Made by a program: the position numbers and the translations under genes. Positions 1 to 13,500 of a stretch of DNA of 64,000 nt are shown here, piece by piece (position 1 is the stretch's first letter; each line of letters opens with the position of its first letter). The stretch lies in assembly GCF_026151205.1 (NCBI RefSeq), contig NC_087075.1, positions 11,950,303 through 12,014,302 on the forward strand, in the 5' to 3' direction. A model generated the notes under the pieces. It did not search any database, was not told the origin of the DNA, and saw nothing but the letters and a program-made list of their open reading frames with translations. The DNA is from Bolinopsis microptera. Taxonomy: Eukaryota; Ctenophora; Tentaculata; Lobata; Bolinopsidae.

Positions 1-105
1 ATTTATTTTAAATTTGATTAGTTCGATAATTTCAGTTTTAAGTTCAATTTTTTGCATAATTTTTGATTTTGATAAGTTCAGTTTTAAGTTCCATTTTTTG
101 CATTT
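1..105. repeat. AT-rich direct repeat of about 50 bp
   Basis: Two adjacent diverged copies of an AT-rich segment; both contain the string cagttttaagttc followed by a T-run and tgcat. It lies just before the mobile-element coding fragment and may belong to it. Nothing else is visible. Confidence 0.5.
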
Positions 106-112
106 ATAGTAA

Positions 113-784
113 GTTTTTAGTGCACTAAGACAGGGACGTTTCAACTGGCGCCATGATCAGGTCCTACGTGAAATCATGAAGACTGTTTCATCACAGATTG
201 ACGAGTTTAATTCCGACATCGCCAAGGAATCGAAGAGGGCACCGTCGGTCTTTCACAAGGCAGGCAATAAGCGCGAGAAGGTTACCTTAGCTGACCCAAC
301 TCATCATAAGACCCAAAGATATTTCTTTTCAGATGCCAACGACTGGAAGATAATATTTAATGAGGATGAGAGACAGAGGAACTTCCCGCAGCACATTGCA
401 GCTACACCACTAAGACCTGATGTAGTGATCTATTCAGATAAAGCAAAGAAGGTTTATCTAATGGAGCTGACTTGTGGAAATGAGCAGAACTTTGCTGATC
501 AAGAGAAGCGAAAGATGAAGAGATATCAGCAGCTGACAGAAGAGATAGAAGCCAACGGATGGGCTTGCAAGCTCCAGACAGTAGAAGTGGGAGCTCGAGG
601 CATTTACAACTATAGCCTCCCAACATTTATGAACCACCTGAACGTAAAGAACAAAGAGAAGAAGAAGGCCTGCATGAAGATCGCTGAGATCAGCCTGAGG
701 GCATCGTATACCATCTATTTGTCCAGAAACACTACCATATGGACAGATGATTGGGAGTTAGTCAAGAGACCAGTAATAGCATAG
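113..784 (+). mobile_element. 5'-truncated mobile-element ORF with a PD-(D/E)XK-like endonuclease domain
   Basis: The open frame encodes the C-terminal part of a protein type that is abundant in invertebrate and fish genomes as the tail of reverse-transcriptase-bearing elements. It begins with a WRHDQVL block, then has a central block reading RPDVVIY..KKVYLMELT, then a Q..KRKMKRYQ..EIEANGW block and a VEVGARG motif. The spacing P-D ... E-x-T followed by a basic K.KRYQ helix resembles a restriction-like (PD-(D/E)XK) nuclease core, as in the REL domain of some non-LTR retrotransposons. No polymerase domain lies upstream in the window, so this is an isolated tail. The element class is inferred from memory of the family and is not proven. 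About 225 residues are readable. There is no host-gene context. Confidence 0.6.
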
Positions 785-1091
785 TAGGAGCGTAGAATGT
801 TTGGGCCCAGAAAAACATGTTTAATACCGCTATGAACCCGTCATAAGCCGGGGACTACTATGAAAATGATGATGCTGTGTTGTTGAAAGACCTTCGACCA
901 ATCAAAGATGTACCTCATCACGCCAAGCAGTTATGCTTGTAGGTGAATATACACTTATAGAGTACAACAACTTTATAACACTCCTACAAGTCTTTTAAGT
1001 AGACTTATCAGGTCTTTAGGATGTTCTTAGTAACTACTTTGGATTTGTGTAAAGTTTGATAAGATAGTTTTCAATCTTTTGATTTTATAAG
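785..1091. other. No gene seen
   Basis: Sequence following the mobile-element ORF, probably its 3' trailer or ordinary intergenic DNA. I see no repeat boundaries, polyA tail or open frame worth reporting. Confidence 0.5.
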
Positions 1092-1886
1092 TATACAGGG
1101 TGTACCATAGAAAGTGTGACTTTTTTGAGAAATGATACAAAATATTATGAAGGAGCAGTTGCTAAAAACTCTTCATCACATTGTGTCACTAGGTGTCGAA
1201 TTTATGCATACCAAATTTCAAGTCCCCATCAATTTTTGATTTCTCACAAATTGCTATTTTGTTATGGTGCTAATTTAGGAACTTAAGCTTGCTGTAATTT
1301 AGGGGTCTCAAGAAAAAATTTTTCGAAATCAATATTTTAGCTATTTTTGACAGTAAAGAGTAATGTCTATCATCTGCTTTTGTTCCTATTAAAAAATTTT
1401 GTTCCTAGCCGAAGTTATCGCTGGTCAAAGGTCAGCGCTCATAAGTAATTGTATTGTGCGAGCGATTTTTTATCACGCGTAGTGAAAATCGAGTTTATCT
1501 GGCGTAGTGAAAATCGAGTCTAAAAATATTTTTTCTCCGACTGTTTTTGATTAATCACCCTGAAACATTCAAAATATGTGTTAGGGATCATTTAGAAGAG
1601 ATTGTCCGGGCAGAATTTTGAGGAAGGTCTTTAAAACGTTTTTATTATATTTTGAAAATCTTGGACCTCAGCCATGAATAATGTCAATTTCAGACTAAAA
1701 TATTTAATTTTTGGGAAGGGTGGCTTTTTTTGGAAGGTGCTTCACTATTAACCATATTTTTTATTACTATCATTAATTCAAATATATTTCCAACAAAATT
1801 TAGTTAAAAATAACTATGAAGTTTGATTTTGTAAAAAAATTACAGAAGTGGAAAAAAGTCACACTTTCTACGGTACACCCTGTATA
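1092..1886. mobile_element. Non-autonomous TA-flanked DNA transposon (MITE-like), about 795 bp
   Basis: The left end reads tatacagggtgtacc and the right end is its reverse complement, ggtacaccctgtata. The inverted repeat continues for about 33 bp (…agaaagtgtgactttttt) with one mismatch. The outermost TA on each side fits a TA target-site duplication, the hallmark of Tc1/mariner-type insertion. The interior is AT-rich and has no transposase ORF. Near the middle, at about 1473-1520, a short direct repeat (cgtagtgaaaatcgagt) occurs twice. Superfamily is inferred from ends and TSD only. Confidence 0.8.
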
Positions 1887-2283
1887 ACTGCATGAGCAAA
1901 AGAATGGTCTAAACCGGTGAAGTGGTACTTGTAATTACAACCAAACCATGCTTAAACATTGTTAAAGTGATTGTACTTTACTTGACGCAGTTAAATAAAT
2001 ACGCTAAACATATTCCCACTTTGACAGATTAAGTTAATAAGTCAATACGTTTAGATAGTTTTGAAATCGTAATTGTCAATCTCTTTACCATGAGCATCCG
2101 AAGTGGAACTTGCAATTATAACCAAAGTACCTGCCAGAAAGTGATTGCTTTTAAATTATATCTCCATATTTAGTATGGGAAGCAGCATGGTTTCATTCTA
2201 CTAACCAACAGGTTACAGTTCATGTGTTGTTCATGAGTTGTTCACTGTTCAGCTAGTAATTGCCGGTACCAGTAAAATCGCAG
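1887..2283. other. No gene seen
   Basis: AT-rich intergenic DNA between the MITE and the 9-bp minisatellite. Two loosely similar stretches (about 1910-1960 and 2095-2150, both containing 'accaaa' after 'gtggaacttg/gtggtacttg') suggest an old local duplication. Confidence 0.4.
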
Positions 2284-2526
2284 GTCATCATGGTTATCAT
2301 GGTTAACATGGTTACCATGGTTATCATGGTTATCATGGTTATCATGGTTATCATGGTTATCATGGTTATCATGGTTATCATGGTTATCATGGTTATCATG
2401 GTTATCATGGTTATCATGGTTATCATGGTTATCATGGTTATCATGGTTATCATGGTTATCATGGTTATCATGGTTATCATGGTTATCATGGTTATCATGG
2501 TTATCATGGTTATCATGGTCATCACA
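2284..2526. repeat. 9-bp minisatellite (atggttatc)n
   Basis: About 26 head-to-tail copies of a 9-bp unit, nearly perfect, with edge units carrying single changes (aac, acc, gtc). Because 9 is a multiple of 3, every frame on both strands stays open, giving artefactual MVI/MIT/NHD repeat 'proteins'. There is no flanking coding support, so it is treated as simple tandem DNA. A looser echo of the same motif lies at 7416-7472. Confidence 0.95.
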
Positions 2527-3364
2527 GTTATCTACTATGGTATTTAAAACCCAATTTAAAACTGAATCATGACCCCCCATGGCTAACTACTAAGTTATCC
2601 AGTTATCAAGTTCTAACACAAAGGGCAATTCGGTAATCTGTCGATGGTCACATACCGCACGGTTAAGATTTAAGGCACGGTTAAGGCAAACTTAACGGAC
2701 ACTTAACGTATATCACCTGTAAAGTACTATAAATCGCAGCATGAAAATATCAGTCACGATTACATAATAATTACATAATAATTACAAAATATTGCATTAT
2801 CATAATTTTGGTCGTATTCTTGTCATTCGAAATTCAATTTTTTTAAATCAAATCCAAATTCAAAAGCCTAATTTAAGTAAATCGTTTTGTCACGTAAAAA
2901 TATGGTGATGAAAAACAATTTTAATTTCCTTACTGGTCCATTACTTACTAGTCAAGATATCGTAACAGAAAACTATCGAGGGATGGTGTCCTTTGAACAG
3001 CTCAAATACTGTCTTCTCGTTCTCAAAGTTACGACTTTGCACGTGTTGCTTCTTCACCAGCATCTTACCACCTGACACAAAATTAAAGCTAAATGTCGTT
3101 TAACTCAACATATTTATTAGTATACAATTCACCTCATTACATAATTCATGACATAATGAATATTAATTATATCACAGTCGGCAAGTAGGTACAATGCCAA
3201 CAGGCTGTTATATCAAAATATTAGACGGCTTATATTAGCCGGCAATTTAAACCTTCACAGTCTTATTACAAAATTATACTCGAAGGACTTAGCCGCTTCG
3301 ACGCGCCGCGCAAACTATCAGTATCGTTCTTACTTCGCATCAAAGTAATCAATGAGATCTGACG

Positions 3365-3400
3365 AGATCGTTGCTCTGTTAATTCGCAGAGCAACGATCT
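3365..3400. repeat. Perfect 14-bp inverted repeat, 8-nt loop
   Basis: AGATCGTTGCTCTG at 3365-3378 is mirrored by CAGAGCAACGATCT at 3387-3400. It could form a hairpin. No gene or transposon boundary is associated. Confidence 0.7.
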
Positions 3401-3572
3401 GGAAGGGTTGACATCGTCAATCAAGATTATACATGAGTAATTATTGAGTATACCAGTACCACCTTGCTAGTGTGAACTTGCAGCTGTACCTCTGTGGACT
3501 GTGTGTACAACAGTCTACAATAACTCTTTACTTCAAGGGTACGCCAGATGAGGACAATAGGCTGGCTATTTA

Positions 3573-3586
3573 GTTGCCATGGAGAC
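3573..3586 (+). promoter_or_regulatory. X-box-like RFX site
   Basis: GTTGCCATGGAGAC fits the degenerate X-box consensus RYYNYY-AT-RRNRAC bound by RFX factors. I see no convincing gene next to it, so it may be fortuitous. Confidence 0.3.
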
Positions 3587-6500
3587 AATCAACATTCTGC
3601 TTTACCGTGCGGTGGGAATAAATTCGGGCGTGTCTCATGATAAGCGATGTTAACTTGTTAATTGCTTGAGCTGTTACTATGACACCGCCCGTCGTTACAG
3701 AACCGCCTCTCATGCTTTTGATTTGTATTATAATTCTTTGAATTTTGCACATTTTTTGTGAAATAGATGTGGGGACGAATCAGAACCCAGGATCACTATC
3801 AGGTGCCAAAAAATATATGGTTTTCAAAACTGAACTTCAAAGATGGTCATTAGATAATTATTACATTACTCTGAATGTCCTCCAACATTTTGTGATGCCC
3901 TCATAGCATTTTAGTATTTAAACTCAATCAGAGGTTGAATTAGCTCTAACAATACCAGAGTGGTCTACATATAATAAGTTAATTGATTAAATGATCAAGG
4001 AGGCAGACTACGATCCAATTTAAATTAGAGTTTACAAGGTTTACCAGGTTTACAAGGTTTAAAGTTAGGAAGATCGTTTTGCTTTAACGCGTCCACTTAA
4101 GCACTTATAGGCTATAAAGCTATAAGCTTGCTTCTCAAGATTTGATTGAGAGAGCCATGTAAATTAAACATTTTACCATTTCCTAAATAGAGCGTATTAG
4201 GAAAAATAGCATAAATAGAGTATATAGAAAATTGAATGAATTCAACCTGTTCAACTGAACCAACGAAAATCTACGCATAAATATTTAAGTTATTTACAAC
4301 TGTGCTTAAATCATCGTGTGCGGATTAAACATGTGCATGAGCTCTTGGAACAGACATTAACCATTTTTTGATATTTTTAGTTTGACAGATGCTTAAATCT
4401 GAACTCTGGAAATATTAACTTTTGATGGCTACAATATTTACGATTACAATTAAATCTTCGTTATTTGTAGCCATGTGTTTGCTGCATAGTTGTCGAGTAC
4501 AGTTTGCTGGTCATTTTCTGTTGTACAAGTTCCAGCTTGGTATTGTGGTGAGGTCATCAATAATAATAACCAGCTCATGTTGATGAATGATGATCTTATT
4601 GGAAATATGCGGTGAGTGGTGAGTAATTCTTAGTTTTGTGGGGTACTTTTGTTTTGAGGAATGAGGACTGATCATTGAGCTATTACAGTTGATTTATAAT
4701 TATATCTAATGAATCCCGGAAAGAGGCATGGTTTAGTTTCGTCAATTACATTACGATATTTTATCCTGACAGCGTCACAACTCACAGCGGCACAATTTCA
4801 TAATTCAAATCATTTCCTCACTATATCCACCACTAAAAGACCCGCGCCTCTAAAGCACGTATAATTTCCTGATGATTAAGTAAACTACCACGCGAGCAAA
4901 CCGAGCTGACATCATACTAACAACTCGTCAACTAACCCTCACTTCACCACTACTTCAGCACCAGCGGTAAAGTGGTAACAGCTCTCTCGTTTTCTGCTTA
5001 CAGTTTGTAACACGTCACGTGACTAACCCGTTTTCTGTTAACAGTAGGCATTACGAGTCTAATTGGCTCTGTCAAGATGACGTGATTGTTAATCTTGCAG
5101 CTCGTGCAATGAAATGCAGGGAATATTCCGTAGAGAAATGGTTTTAGTCTGCAGCTGTTTGTAATGTGTCACGAGACTTTATGCCCACGTGTCGGTACTA
5201 ACAGCCCACGTGTCGGTACAGACAGCCACATTTATCTCTATCTAACTGACAGGCGGTGCCAGTCAAATTGGAACTGCAGTTCTTTTGGACGAACTTTTTC
5301 TACTCGTGTCACAATTACTGCATCTAATTTGCTGCTAAATGACATCTCATTTTTGGAATGGCTCTGCGTGGAGCCGTGTGCATTGGTATATTAGTGCAAT
5401 AAGGGCAATTATTTTTCTAGTCGCTTTGCTCAATTTCTTATAGGTTTGCTTAAAAAGGTGCAAATGCTAATGAACAGTTTAAATGCAGTTCTGCACTAAA
5501 ACCCCTGTTAACATCACAATCGTGGTGCTCTGAAAGTTTGACTCTGATCGCTTTGACGTTATACATTAGTAACTGTCTCTACATTTACATTTGTTGTATT
5601 TGCAAGGCAGCAATATAAAATGGCAGTCGATAGGGTTAAAACTAATTGAATGTGATGGTTTCTGTCACACTTGTACGGTTGCTGTCATGGTTGCACTGTC
5701 ACAGTCGTATGGCTTGCTCTAGAAAAGTAGAAACTGTTAGAAATTAGTATTTCGTTTGCTTTGCTTTTCCTGCATCGGCAGAAGTGCCCATATATTACAT
5801 GAGCTGTGAACAAAGGTCGCTATTGCAGATATATTTGTGATAGGTACCAGTATGTGTTCACCTTTCCAATACAGCCATCAGTTTCCTTGTTTTACCATTT
5901 TATGTAATACGTTCACCTTAAATCAACCTTTATTACAATGTTACAGCCCCCAATCCTCGCAGTAAAGTAATAACTGAACAATTGTGCCAACTCTCATTCG
6001 AACTTGAAGGGCTGTCTGTAATAAAGTCTGTTGAAATGAATCCAATATAAATGTCACCTGTGAGCTGATCTATACAATATCAACTTACATCTTTTGTCAA
6101 AAGGAAGTCTGTCTGATCACGGCCACCTGCTTATGGTATTATGATGTAGTTTTTAGTAGATGCACTAGAGAATGGTGTCATTCAGTGAGGAAGGTTCCAG
6201 TTCGATTTGTCTCGAACTAATTGTGCTACTGTAAGCTTGGTAATGGTTAGCACGAAGATTCCATCTGCGGCTTTTTTGATTTTATCGTCATGACTTTAAT
6301 ATACTTTTGGACTGTAGACTGTCAGACTTACGTCAGCCGAAAGTGATTAAGCATTATTTCAACGTTTTATTGTTAAATAAACTAGTGGACAGTGACCAAC
6401 TTTAACAACAAGGTATTGTAAAATACTAATAGATGAGTATTGAGTAAAGCACTATTGAAGGAAATAGTGACCTAACATATTATCATGATTCTATATTCTC

Positions 6501-7768
6501 TGTCAATTCCCGCTGATCATGCAGGTCGGATCGAATTATTTTCTTCTAATCCATCTGGTAAGGCCCCGAATGATGTTTGATCTAGAAGCCGTTAGAATCA
6601 TGCCGGAGGCCTCAATTTTAGCTCACACTCTGTATCGAGGACGGCCCAAGTCCCCTGTAATCCTCTAATGTGTCTAATTTGACCCAAATTATCACGTAGT
6701 TAGAAGGTAATGAAGAGTTAACTATCTAGCAGCTCACTATTTTACAACTTTGTGTGCCTTTTGTATGGCAGAACTGAGAACACGCGTTATTGATCTGTTA
6801 GACTTCACGGGAGTGGTGGACAGTCCGCATTCTATTTTGTTAAATAATATTTTGCTCGTACTCGCAGCAAAATTCGATTGTTTTTTGCAAAGCCAACAGT
6901 TAAAAAACAATGCAATATATTTTCTACGGAGAACCATTACTCATCTACTACTACTGTATATGATGCAATATGGTCACTGTAAAATTCTATATTTACTCGG
7001 TGACCCCTGGAGAAAACACAGCTTAGCATTTCTCGTTCCAAGCTATTCACATACAATAATCTCTTTAAAATCTAAATTATAAGCAAAGTACTCTTTGAAC
7101 TTTGGATATTGCCTGTAATTCGCTTTGTGTGCAAATGATGTCGTGCTTAATTTAAAACCAGCTTAGCGTTCATTAAATTCAAAGAGCCTCAAGGTTTTGG
7201 GCAGAATGTTTTTGTATATTTCAACTCATTGTCGACCATTACATCATTCTCGACCACTGAAGCATTGCAGCATCGTAAAGTTGGAGTCAGGATTATGTCT
7301 CTGTTAATGGTTTTAAACATGTCCAAAATGAGATGTCTCATTGAACATGGTTACCGATGTCAAGACAATCATGAGCATTACCCTTGATCCGTTTGTCTTG
7401 GTCTTGGGCAAGTGATTACATGGTTGTCACATGGTTACAATATGGTTGTCATGGTTAAATGGTTGTCATTGTTCAAGGGACGACTGATATCAAGATTGAA
7501 GATGACAGCAAGACTTATTTTTCATGAAGAAAAAGGTTTTGTGATAGGTAATCATCTGACGGTAATACTTGACTCCTACATTTCTTTTACAACTCTGAAT
7601 ATAAACCGTGGTGCTGTAATTTCAGACAGTAACTGTATACTTTATTTCTTAACTGTGTATTGAAGTGCTGGCATGGTTACATGTCAGACAACTGAAAATA
7701 AAACACTTATTTTTGTGAGTAATAGTACAATGCATTAGACTAATTAGCGTATAATTAGGGCACCAGTT
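3587..7768. other. Long stretch without a supportable gene
   Basis: No coding exon, RNA gene or transposon ends could be supported here. Small items seen: a two-copy CCACGTGTCGGTAC repeat at 5188-5217, a short ggtttacaa repeat near 4035-4060 and a cluster of 'atggttgtcac' motifs at 7416-7472. Open frames at 6750-7082 and on the opposite strand at 6737-6937 show neither a known domain nor splice-site support. Confidence 0.45.
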
Positions 7769-9374
7769 TCATCTGTTGCATGTCCCTTTGCCTTGAGAGC
7801 TTGAGGCCGGCCATATTCTGCCTAATAAAGTAATCACATTATAATGGAAAATTACTATTCTGACAAATTAAATTATTAATTTGACAAATTTGCAGCATTT
7901 GCATCCTTCAACACCACACTACTACTGTATTACCTCAGCGCTATAAATATCTGTTTTTGAATTATAAAACATATTATGCCCTTTTAATTGATGTAGTTTT
8001 GTCCCAAATAAACTAACAAAGTCTTACTTCAGTCATTATTACTTCTTACGACCTCAAAATTCCTTCTTTTAGTCCTATAGATATTCGTTTTTTGAATTTA
8101 AAAACATATTTTTATTATGCCCTTGTAATTGATGCAATTTTGTCCGAAACAAAGGCTTACTATACAGTCATTTTTACTTTGTACGACCTCACAATTTTCT
8201 CTTTTTGTGCGCCTTTTGTTGCAATTATTCTTTTGCAAACAATTTGCATTCTTAATTCTTCGAAACTATTGTTATATATTTTTATAAAACTAACCTCTAG
8301 TTTTAACGAGAGTAATTTTACAAAATCGCCCATTCTTGATGAAGATCTCATCTTGAAAGTTAGCAGTGTCATCCTCAGGAGAGCTGTGCTCTGACTCCCC
8401 GACTTCTATATCTCCGTCTACCTGGAAGTTTAGCAGTAAGGGACTACTATAGGTGCAGTGTTCAAGCAGCACGACCCTGTGTGCGGACTATTTATGACAT
8501 GATGGTATCTATCTAGTTGGATGCAATTATTAGACTGGGCCGGTAGAAGGCCGCCTTCTGAGAAGGCGCCGTCCTAATCACTAGATTTTCATCTACTTTC
8601 CGGAGCTAAAGAGTAGTGCTAGGTGCTTTGGTGTACGCGTCAACTTTTTTTTTCTTCCAGAATATGAAAATTTATGCAGTCTTATGGACTGATGCCTGAT
8701 AGACTCATATGAACTATGAAGTTGAACGGAAGGACTAAAAGTGTTTCACTTTATTCTGTCTCGTTCCTCTGTCTATGGAGCCATGTGTTGCATCTCTTTA
8801 TATTAATACCTCTGGGCCAAACTCCAGTGATGTATACCAGATGAAAATATTAATTGACAAGACCAAAATAAGTTTCAACACGTAGCGTTTTTCCTGGGAA
8901 ATTACCATGTTGAAAACCTAGATATGTGTTTAAATCTAAGCCAGTCAGCATATTTCATCACTATCAATAATTCAGAGACTTCATAACTTTATCCCCATTA
9001 AGCATTAGCTCATCAAATAAAATCCGAATTTTGGCCCATACATATTACATTTTATAAGATTGTTAACTTTATTTTTGTTCAATACATAAATATAAAAATA
9101 TTAATTGTTGAATTTAAAACAACAACAGACTAACTTGTTTATAACTTGCTACCTTCCGTCGTCTCCGAGTTCTGAAGACAAAGTAACTGAGCACCAGGAT
9201 AGAAGTAACACATACTGTCCCCATGGTGATAAGAACCAGAACTCTGACTCCCAGCCTCGCAACTTGAACAGGATCATGACTCAGTATGGGCACTGATGAC
9301 GAAACTGTCATCAACGAAACTGTCGTCAATGAAGCTGTCGTCATAAAAACTTTCGTTATGGAGGCTGCCGCCAT
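7769..9374 (-). CDS. Possible spliced gene for a small single-pass membrane protein
   Basis: Not recognised as any family. Exon 1 (9374-9135) starts at an ATG and encodes 80 residues. A Ser/Thr-rich N-terminus with short internal repeats is followed by one hydrophobic segment (about residues 42-66) and a stop-transfer cluster RTRRRRK. It ends in a canonical donor (CAA|gttagt). Exon 2 (8421-8322) follows a good acceptor (cttccag|) in the same phase and encodes a strongly acidic tail (GDIEVGESEHSSPEDD). Exon 2 can end at a gtaaaa donor. A possible third exon (7821-7769), after acceptor ttattag|, would add 17 residues and a stop, but is much weaker. The predicted product is about 130 aa, probably a membrane protein with an acidic cytoplasmic tail. 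Real splicing is inferred from phase and consensus only. Confidence 0.35.
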
Positions 9375-10305
9375 GTTAACTTGATAAATTAGAACATTGC
9401 CGTTATTATTATTTGAAGATCAGTTAAACCTTAGTGGTTATGATTTATAACTTATAAGGCCACGGCGTTCAATTTAATTTGACAAAGACATTGATCTATT
9501 TGTGTTTGGTCAATTGTGCGTTTATGATTTAAACCAATCATAATTTTTTAAACACATTTTACCCTCCAATGAATGATGAATCATTGCCCAAATATAATAC
9601 GGTATTTCGTTAGAAGAACTACTTAAATTAGCTGACAATTGTTATAATATGAGAATATACTCACGACTGGAGGAATTATGGAACTTCTCCTGGAGATTAA
9701 TATTGGAGAAGTTCTCCACTATTAATCTTTCGTTGCAGTTGTGTGCGTTACAATAGTAGTACTGGGTTGATGGTTCTCTCTTCGTTCTATTGAATCTGAG
9801 GAATGGTTTATTAGGAATATTACCATATTTTTTTCGAGAAAATAGCTATGTTTGTTGATCATAACAAAATCAAAGATTGCACATGTAATAGCAATATCAT
9901 GATCATCTCGAATTAAGGCAGAGTAAAAGATTCTTACGATAAACTTAACATAAACTTTATAAGAATCTAAAAATCCACTCACCTATAAAAATTGTCCAAC
10001 CGAGTTTCAATCGGAGAATTCGAGTAATCGTCGGTTTTAATATTCTGCAATTTAGCATAAAGTTTGTAGAAACCCCATTCAGGATTCTGCACAACTCTTG
10101 CACTGAGGATTAATTAGTCATTCAATTCATTAGTCTAATTAATAGTCAATTATTATCGACAGATTTATCGTAACGTTGATTTATTTCCAGGATATGATAT
10201 TGTCAATGATAGATCATTTCCATAAAAACCTGCAGTAGCTGTAAATATCCTTCATTTGTTTTTCTGAACACCCCTCCGCCCCTCGTAACAGTTCACCGAT
10301 ACTTC
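9375..10305. other. No gene seen
   Basis: Intergenic sequence upstream of the minus-strand candidate gene. It may hold its promoter. A 10-bp inverted repeat (gaacttctcc / ggagaagttc) lies near 9680-9713. Confidence 0.4.
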
Positions 10306-10530
10306 TTGTATTGTTTAATGGTATTCGTAGGTCACATTGCCAACAACTTTTCATTTTATCTAAAAAAGTATATCGTTTGCCAAAACCAAGAGTTCATTGA
10401 TTATGGATGGGAGATAAATGGAATGGATGAACCAGCGATCAGGGATCACAACTTTAAGATTCTCCGCCACTATTTATCGATAGACCTCTCCCGCGGAGAT
10501 CAATATCTTCTAAAATACAACATATTGTAG
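10306..10530 (+). CDS. Unassigned open frame, possible terminal exon
   Basis: Not recognised. The frame has no ATG at its 5' end (it opens with TTG; the first in-frame ATG is at 10318) and finishes at a stop at 10528. The last ~50 residues are polar and look protein-like (for example FIDYGWEINGMDEP and ILRHYLSIDLSRGD). This could be the last exon of a gene whose other exons I cannot find, or chance. No domain, signal or operon context helps. Confidence 0.2.
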   Translation: MYCLMVFVGHIANNFSFYLKKYIVCQNQEFIDYGWEINGMDEPAIRDHNFKILRHYLSIDLSRGDQYLLKYNIL

Positions 10531-13500
10531 CACTATACATCACTGTTTCATTTAAAGTAATACCTATAGATAACATCATAGTCTGATCGGGGGGCCAATT
10601 TATAAACTAAGATACACATAGTCTACCCAATAATAACGACTAGACAGATCCTGAACTCGTAAAGGCCTACTCACGGACAATGTTCGGTAAAAATAAAAAT
10701 AAAATAAAGTTTAGAGCGGCCCCAGTATATCTGGAGTTAATAAGGGACTCAATTACCCTGGAGTTATCAAGTAGTTGGGGAGTTAAGATCAGGGAGATGT
10801 CTCAACAGGAATTAAGATGATCAGGAAATGTTTTCATATATTACTAAGTGACTGTGACTGAAAATGTCAATAGTGAAATTTATAAGTGACAAGGGAGGGG
10901 GGTATAGCGTGGATTAAAAACTAACATTCAAAATCTTCATTGTTTACCTGTAAAGTTTGTTTCTGTGTAGTAAGATCTTCTGTTGTATTTTAAAAAGTTA
11001 GTCTTGTTGACCAACTTTGTATCAACAAGCCTTTTGTAGTAGAACTTATCAACTCTTCCCACTGCTGAAATATGAGGTTAACTTTAGCTCACTGTAAAAA
11101 TGACAAAAAGTTCCAGACTTTTACAATTGACTACACAATAAGTTAATCAAGTAAAGAAGTAAGTGCTTAAATGTTCATATATTAGATGCTCATAAAATGG
11201 TACGTAATTTCTTATTTTAAATCGTTTTTAGATTAAGTCAGTTGGAGTCGTGGGAAAATTAGTCTAATGTCGCTGTTTCATTTTTCTATTTGCAGTAGAA
11301 AGAACAAAACTAAGGCTTCTCGCAAATTATTGGGGTTTCTTGGGAGGAAAGGTTATGGTTATTTTAAGGTTTTTATATGACTTGCTCGGGGAGAGAAAAT
11401 ATAATCATTGATCAGTTCTCTGTCTCACGACGCGACTTAGCTAGAAATATACCTTTGCATTTTAGTAAACTTGCTTTCTTCTTTCTCCGCTGACACTCGA
11501 TTAAAGTTCCGCCGTCTTTTGACTTTGACTTTTTAACCCTGAGACATAATTCAAGTGACGGGGATGTGGGAGAGAGTTGGTACCTGACTACCCAATTAAT
11601 ATGGTCTGAAACAAGTTTCCGCGTGACAGCTATTTGTCTCTATCAAACATGAGGAAACGTAACTTATCAGGTTCCAATGCACTGATACTGTTTTTAGAGC
11701 AAGTTCAGTAACCAACAACCATAGTCCATATTGCTCATGGATACGTAGCTCTTACGAATTTGATACGTAGTCATGGCGACATGCGAAAGAATCTTGACGA
11801 CTGCCCTACACTTATGTCGAGCATTGTAGATAAGTAGATTCCCTGTGCGTGATTCTACGTATTTCTAAGTTAATCTTGAATAAAAGCAAAATTAATTGCT
11901 AGAACAGCGACAAATCTTTCATTTAAATTGTTAACAATCACACTCTTTAAATATGAGCATATTCGACAGAAATCTTCCTGTACGAGGGCAATTCGGAGGA
12001 AGTCTTGAAAAAAGTCTCCTTTATAAGCTCATATTATACATAATTACAAGTCCAGCTCATAATACAGCGCCTTTTTACTAAAAATACCCTTTAAAAGCTT
12101 CTATTTCCATACTTTTTCTACCTCTGGGAGCTATAACGCGACTGGTCGAGCTCCTACATTAACTCTGAGAGACAGAGCCGTGTCAGAGCAATAAATACCC
12201 TCTCTTAACACACGAGAAACTTTTACAGAGGTGATTTCATCTCCCGGCGAGTTGCTTTTATGATGAAACATTCCAGAACTTGGAGCTCTCCTTACTTGCC
12301 GGTCTTTAGACTTTTAGACCAATTCTTTCAACACTTTGACATTAATATGAGCCGTGTTTCGTGAAATGTTCCTGGATTTCTGCCGTGTGGATTGTAACCG
12401 GTGCCAAAATTTCTTGCGACTTTGTCGAACGTTCTCTCCAAGGTTAATGTTTGTAATTGTGCAACTGTAAGTCTCCTAATTTTGTGTATTACTTTATGAA
12501 GATAGAGCAATCATCACGTTTTCAACTTTTCAGTGATTCACGGTTATTAAAAGCTGAGAGGCCCTGTCAGGAAGTATATAGTCTGTGTGTAGTCTGAATA
12601 ACGTGTATCACCTGTCTGCACTTCATTTCAAAGTTTATAAGATTATTACACGTTCGTTTAAGTTCTTGTTTGATTTTCATATTTTATACCTGCATTTGGA
12701 TGTTTTATAGTTTGTTGAGTAGTCTTTCTTTCCTACTGTTTCCGTCTGATCTTGAGGCTTTCTGGAAAAAAATGTAAAGTCAACGCAAATAAGCTGAGTT
12801 TAAACATTATTTGTAAAAATATAGTCTTGATACAGTTCACACATTTTTCTCAAAAATGAATAATGGCATAGGAAAAGGCAATTTTTTGACATAACTAAGT
12901 AACTAATGCAATTTGTATCCAGTGCCTGGATTGGTAAGAAGAAATCCATTAAAAATCTGGCAGGATTTTATTTAACTCGAATTGGACATTTCTAGAGCAT
13001 GTAAGGATTCAATTTAGCATGCTAAGTGGATATAAGAGATATATTTTATTTTGAGTAGTAATATGATACAATTAGCCCCGTTACCGCTGCAGTAAGTGGT
13101 TTAGATCGCAAACTGCTTCTCCGATTCCTGATTCCCAAATTGTATTGTAAATCGGGGTTTTACGGTTCCCCATTATGGTATTGCAGTTGTTAAACCCCCA
13201 TTTACCGTATTATTTCCTTTTCCCCCAGACTGTACTGTGAATCGGGGTTTTATTTGTGTATGAACTATCAACTCTATTTTGTTCGATTTTTATCAGTTTT
13301 TGGGAGAACATTCCACAGTAATGTTGTTTGTCCCTGTTAAGTTATAATTTTAAAACGGAGTTGATATCCGTTAAAATGGATTGGTGTTGGTTGTGTCAGA
13401 TTCCGTACAAAATGCTTCGACATCGAATAATCACCTCCGCTACAGTGAAAACTAGTTGAGGTTGAGCTTTTAAATTATCTGGAACATGGCGCCTCTTACC

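Noticed and set aside
2242-2580. Repetitive NHD / MIT / MVI frames
   Set aside because: By-products of a 9-bp minisatellite; no flanking coding signal.
6737-7082. Opposing frames of 66 and 110 codons
   Set aside because: Neither has a family match, splice partners or convincing composition.
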